A DNA stretch of 64,000 bases from NCBI GenBank assembly GCA_036745415.1, contig DAIOGF010000001.1:163793-227792 (forward strand), read 5' to 3'. This document shows positions 61,729 to 64,000 of this stretch, piece after piece; position 1 is the first letter of the stretch, and the number at the start of each line of letters is the position of its first letter. Made by a program: the position numbers and the translations under genes. Source of the DNA: CAILQE01 sp036745415 (GTDB lineage Bacteria > Patescibacteriota > Saccharimonadia > Saccharimonadales > UBA4665). The notes under the pieces are model-generated. The model was not told the origin of the DNA. It was given only the letters and a program-made list of their open reading frames with translations, and made no database searches.

Positions 61729-62051
61729 TTTCAACAAATCTTCTTGGATTAAAAAATCTAGCCTTAGCTTGTGGGGATGCCGTTGTGGGTCCTTGTACTA
61801 CTAGTCTGCCATCGGTCACTCCAACATCTTCCACTTTAGATACCGTATTAAAGTTTGTTTTTGGCCTAATCGCTATTATTGCAACTATTTTTGTTGTCAT
61901 AGGAGGAATTCAATTCATGACGGCAAATGGTAATAGTGAAAGTGTCAATAAGGCTAAGAATACGTTGCTTTATGCAATAATAGGTTTAGTTATTTCTTTA
62001 AGCGCTCAGCTTCTAGTAACTTTTGTATTGCAAAACATAATGAAAATTTAA
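61725..62051 (+). CDS. pilin-like T4SS protein 3
   Basis: 108 aa, overlapping gene 2 by 4 bases (ATGA). Short N-terminal region with two Cys (around 16 and 24), no clear signal peptide, helices at about 42-62 and 80-104 around GGIQFMTANGNSESVNKAKN. Confidence 0.77.
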   Translation: MISTNLLGLKNLALACGDAVVGPCTTSLPSVTPTSSTLDTVLKFVFGLIAIIATIFVVIGGIQFMTANGNSESVNKAKNTLLYAIIGLVISLSAQLLVTFVLQNIMKI

Positions 62052-62054
62052 AAT

Positions 62055-62426
62055 ATGAAAAAAATAATGCTTTCACTGACAGCTCTCATTCTAATGACAT
62101 TCTCAATAGGAAATGTTCGAGCTGCTTCTATAGGAGTATGTAGTAATGGTAATTTATCTGGCTCTACACTCTGTTCAGATAGTACAGCAAGTGGTAAGAA
62201 TCCCATATACCAATCACTAAAGATTATATTGGAAATTATTAGCACTATAGCAGGTATAGTTGCAGTTTTTAGTATCATATCAATAGGTATTAGGTTTATT
62301 ACCGGCGGTGGTAATTCAGACACTTACTCTAAAGCAAAGAGCTCCCTAGTGTATGTTATAGTTGGTGTATTAGTAGTGGCTCTCAGTCAGACCATAATTT
62401 TAATAGTATTAAATAAATTAACATAA
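62055..62426 (+). CDS. pilin-like T4SS protein 4
   Basis: 123 aa. Signal peptide (about 1-24, ending VRAAS), two Cys in the mature N-terminus, helices at about 54-78 and 96-120 flanking IGIRFITGGGNSDTYSKAKS. Three bases after gene 3. Confidence 0.8.
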   Translation: MKKIMLSLTALILMTFSIGNVRAASIGVCSNGNLSGSTLCSDSTASGKNPIYQSLKIILEIISTIAGIVAVFSIISIGIRFITGGGNSDTYSKAKSSLVYVIVGVLVVALSQTIILIVLNKLT

Positions 62427-62815
62427 TGAATAAACTAAAAAATATTACAATATCAATCATAGCAACTCTAACGATGGCGGCGGGCTTGGGAATATCTACT
62501 CCAATATATGCGGCCAATGCAGTAAGCGGAGCCTGTAGCGGCTTAACTGCCGTTGGGGGAAGTTGTAACGATGGAGGTTCATCTTTAAGTAATATCATTA
62601 AAACTGTTACTGATACGATAACTATTGTCGTGGGAGCTATCTCGGTAATAGTAATAATATTTGCAGGATTTAGATTTATTACCGGTGGATCTGATCCAAA
62701 AACCGTTGAGTCTGCAAGAAATATGATTATTTATGCTGTCGTTGGTCTGATTATTGTTTCGCTTTCCTACTTTATAGTTCATGCCGTAGTAAAGACTTCT
62801 TCAACCCTTAGTTAG
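62426..62815 (+). CDS. pilin-like T4SS protein 5
   Basis: 129 aa, sharing one base with gene 4 (TAATG). Signal peptide (about 1-29, ending IYAAN), Cys pair, helices at about 62-80 and 99-122 flanking AGFRFITGGSDPKTVESARN. Confidence 0.8.
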   Translation: MNKLKNITISIIATLTMAAGLGISTPIYAANAVSGACSGLTAVGGSCNDGGSSLSNIIKTVTDTITIVVGAISVIVIIFAGFRFITGGSDPKTVESARNMIIYAVVGLIIVSLSYFIVHAVVKTSSTLS

Positions 62816-62875
62816 TATTTAAATTAGTTAACTAATATGATATTTTTAGATTAATAGAAATTAGAAAGGTAAAAA

Positions 62876-63298
62876 ATGTTTAAAAAGATAAAAAAATCAC
62901 TAATTGTTTCATCAACTGCTCTAACTATGCTAGTTAGCTTGATGGTTCCAGCACTCTCTGTTAGCGCTGCATCATGTTCTAGTACTGCAAACGATCTAAC
63001 CAATGGGATCAATCAGGCAACGGGTGGAAACGCATCATGTACTAGTGGAACAAATGTTCAATCAGGAATTAAGAGCGTTGCGAAAACTGCTACTGGAATC
63101 TTTGCGCTAGTAGTTGGAATTATATCTGTATTTGCAATTATTTATGCAGGTGCTAAATACATTACTTCAGGAGGAAACAACGATAAGACTAATCAAGCTA
63201 AAAACACTCTTCTGTACGCAATTATTGGACTAGTAGTGGCCTCCCTAGCAGGAACCATTTCTGTTTGGGTATTGAGAACTACAAGTTCTATTCAATAA
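62876..63298 (+). CDS. pilin-like T4SS protein 6
   Basis: 140 aa. Signal peptide (about 1-32, ending SVSAAS), Cys pair, helices at about 75-97 and 114-135 flanking AGAKYITSGGNNDKTNQAKN. Separated from gene 5 by 60 bases and with its own GAAAGG ribosome-binding site, so it may have an extra promoter and be made at higher level, as a major pilin would be (inference). Followed by a strong terminator. Confidence 0.82.
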   Translation: MFKKIKKSLIVSSTALTMLVSLMVPALSVSAASCSSTANDLTNGINQATGGNASCTSGTNVQSGIKSVAKTATGIFALVVGIISVFAIIYAGAKYITSGGNNDKTNQAKNTLLYAIIGLVVASLAGTISVWVLRTTSSIQ

Positions 63299-63318
63299 TA
63301 AAAACTCTGGATAACAAA

Positions 63319-63356
63319 AAAATCGGTAGACCTAGTTGGTTTACCGATTTTATTTT
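63319..63356 (+). terminator. intrinsic terminator of the pilin array
   Basis: AATCGGTA with TACCGATT extended by further pairs to an 11-bp stem around TAGTT, followed by TTTTATTTT. Ends the array 20 bases after the last stop; 107 bases separate this stop from the convergent Hsp20 gene. Confidence 0.85.
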
Positions 63357-63405
63357 GTGCTTGTTTTTTCAGGATTAAGAATCTAAGAATGTGATATTCA
63401 ATAGA

Positions 63406-63882
63406 CTAATTAATCTGAATCTTCTTAACAGTGTCTTGTTTTACTTTAGTGAAACTAATTGTTAACACTCCGTCTTTTAAGACCGCATCAATGTCATCCT
63501 CTTTAACTGGAACTGGGAGTAGAATAGTTCGAGAGAATTCTCCCCAGTAACATTCTTGCAGGAAGTAGTTCTCTACTCCTTCTTCATTTCCAGCACTTAA
63601 AGTACCTTTAATGGTCAACTGGTTATCTGAAATGCTAAGATCTAGTTCACTTTTGTTAACACCAGCTGTTCTAGCCTTAACTACCACTTTTTCTTTAGTT
63701 TCATATACATCAACTGCAAGCTGTCCTGGAACGGCTTCTTCTTCGTCCCATTCCTGCCCTACTGGACCTTCACCTACCTGTTCTTCAGCTCCCACGCCTT
63801 CTAAATCCTCATCTCCTATAAAAGCGGCAGTAATTTCGTCTTCTTCTAGTAAGAGATCATCATCGCGATTCTTTTTCGCCAT
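63406..63882 (-). CDS. small heat-shock protein, Hsp20/alpha-crystallin family
   Basis: 158 aa. An acidic N-terminal arm (about 1-50, many Glu and Asp), then an alpha-crystallin domain (about 52-140: VDVYETKEKVVVKARTAGVN, LTIKGTL, YWGEFSRTILLPVPVKEDD, AVLKDGVLTISFTK). Lacks the usual I-x-I/V C-terminal extension beyond KKIQIN. ATP-independent holdase of unfolding proteins. A GGAGGG ribosome-binding site precedes the ATG; no CIRCE-type operator is visible in the 118 bases upstream. Confidence 0.92.
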   Translation of the reverse strand: MAKKNRDDDLLLEEDEITAAFIGDEDLEGVGAEEQVGEGPVGQEWDEEEAVPGQLAVDVYETKEKVVVKARTAGVNKSELDLSISDNQLTIKGTLSAGNEEGVENYFLQECYWGEFSRTILLPVPVKEDDIDAVLKDGVLTISFTKVKQDTVKKIQIN

Positions 63883-64000
63883 AATATTTACCCTCCGGTT
63901 AATTAATTTTTTTTAAGACATTTGCCTTTTTGTATTTCTTTTAGTATAAAATATTTCTTATCTTAAAATCAATTATAAGTACGTATTTACAACACAATAT

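Noticed and set aside
1..64000. Alternative genetic code (UGA read as glycine or tryptophan), as in some CPR lineages
   Set aside because: UGA ends several genes in tight ATGA or TGA-C-ATG junctions (for example at 2069, 25787 and 33429), and UGG is used normally for tryptophan.
1..64000. Insertion sequences, integrases or CRISPR-Cas genes
   Set aside because: No transposase, recombinase or Cas motifs and no regularly spaced repeats were found on either strand.

Overview
The window is AT-rich, densely packed bacterial DNA in the standard code (UGA ends several genes). It looks like a Candidatus Saccharibacteria (TM7) or closely related Patescibacteria genome. The reasons are a PrgI/VirB4 secretion locus with a row of small pilin-like proteins beside dnaA-dnaN-recF, many CPR-style small or unknown proteins, a LexA-type DNA-binding domain with no peptidase, and a minimal but surface-glycan-rich gene set. 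This placement is inference from gene content; no 16S gene is present. A run of 100 N (41878..41977) shows it is a scaffolded draft assembly.

Layout. 1-3580: a plus-strand block of phage-like or adhesin-like structural proteins ending in a glycine-rich fibre protein. 3581-17900: mostly minus-strand housekeeping genes (ilvA-like, tilS, a DivIC-like protein, dus, an ABC-2 exporter, murC-like, aspS, a CBS protein). They are interrupted by three tRNAs, all with a CAU anticodon (elongator Met, initiator fMet, probable Ile2), and by a self-contained ~200-nt transcription unit with a 29-codon ORF. 18002-50998: a surface-polysaccharide region. It holds nucleotide-sugar supply (glmS, PMM, manC, rmlB, rmlA), a lipid-linked initiating transferase, about ten glycosyltransferases, an O-antigen-ligase-like protein, a Wzm/Wzt-type ABC exporter, a GtrA/GtrB-like pair, a membrane protein fused to a PIG-L deacetylase, and a secreted lysozyme-like repeat protein. 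A cobalamin riboswitch lies inside this region upstream of an unknown 449-aa protein.

50995-57197 is the replication-origin neighbourhood: jag, yidC, rnpA and rpmH on the minus strand, then dnaA, dnaN and recF on the plus strand, with DnaA-box-like sites on both sides of dnaA. yidC is broken by an exact 202-bp tandem duplication. 57194-63298 is a type IV secretion-like locus (VirB4, a TraC-like protein and PrgI on minus; six tandem pilin-like genes on plus), followed by an Hsp20 gene.

How the parts fit: the sugar-nucleotide genes can feed GDP-mannose, a dTDP-4-keto-6-deoxyglucose and glucosamine-6-P into glycans built on undecaprenyl phosphate and exported by Wzm/Wzt or finished by the ligase. 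The secretion locus and the repeat/fibre proteins are plausible tools for contact with other cells, which suits an episymbiotic lifestyle (inference). Many transcription starts seem leaderless: a TATAAT-like box sits only 7-11 nt before the start codon.
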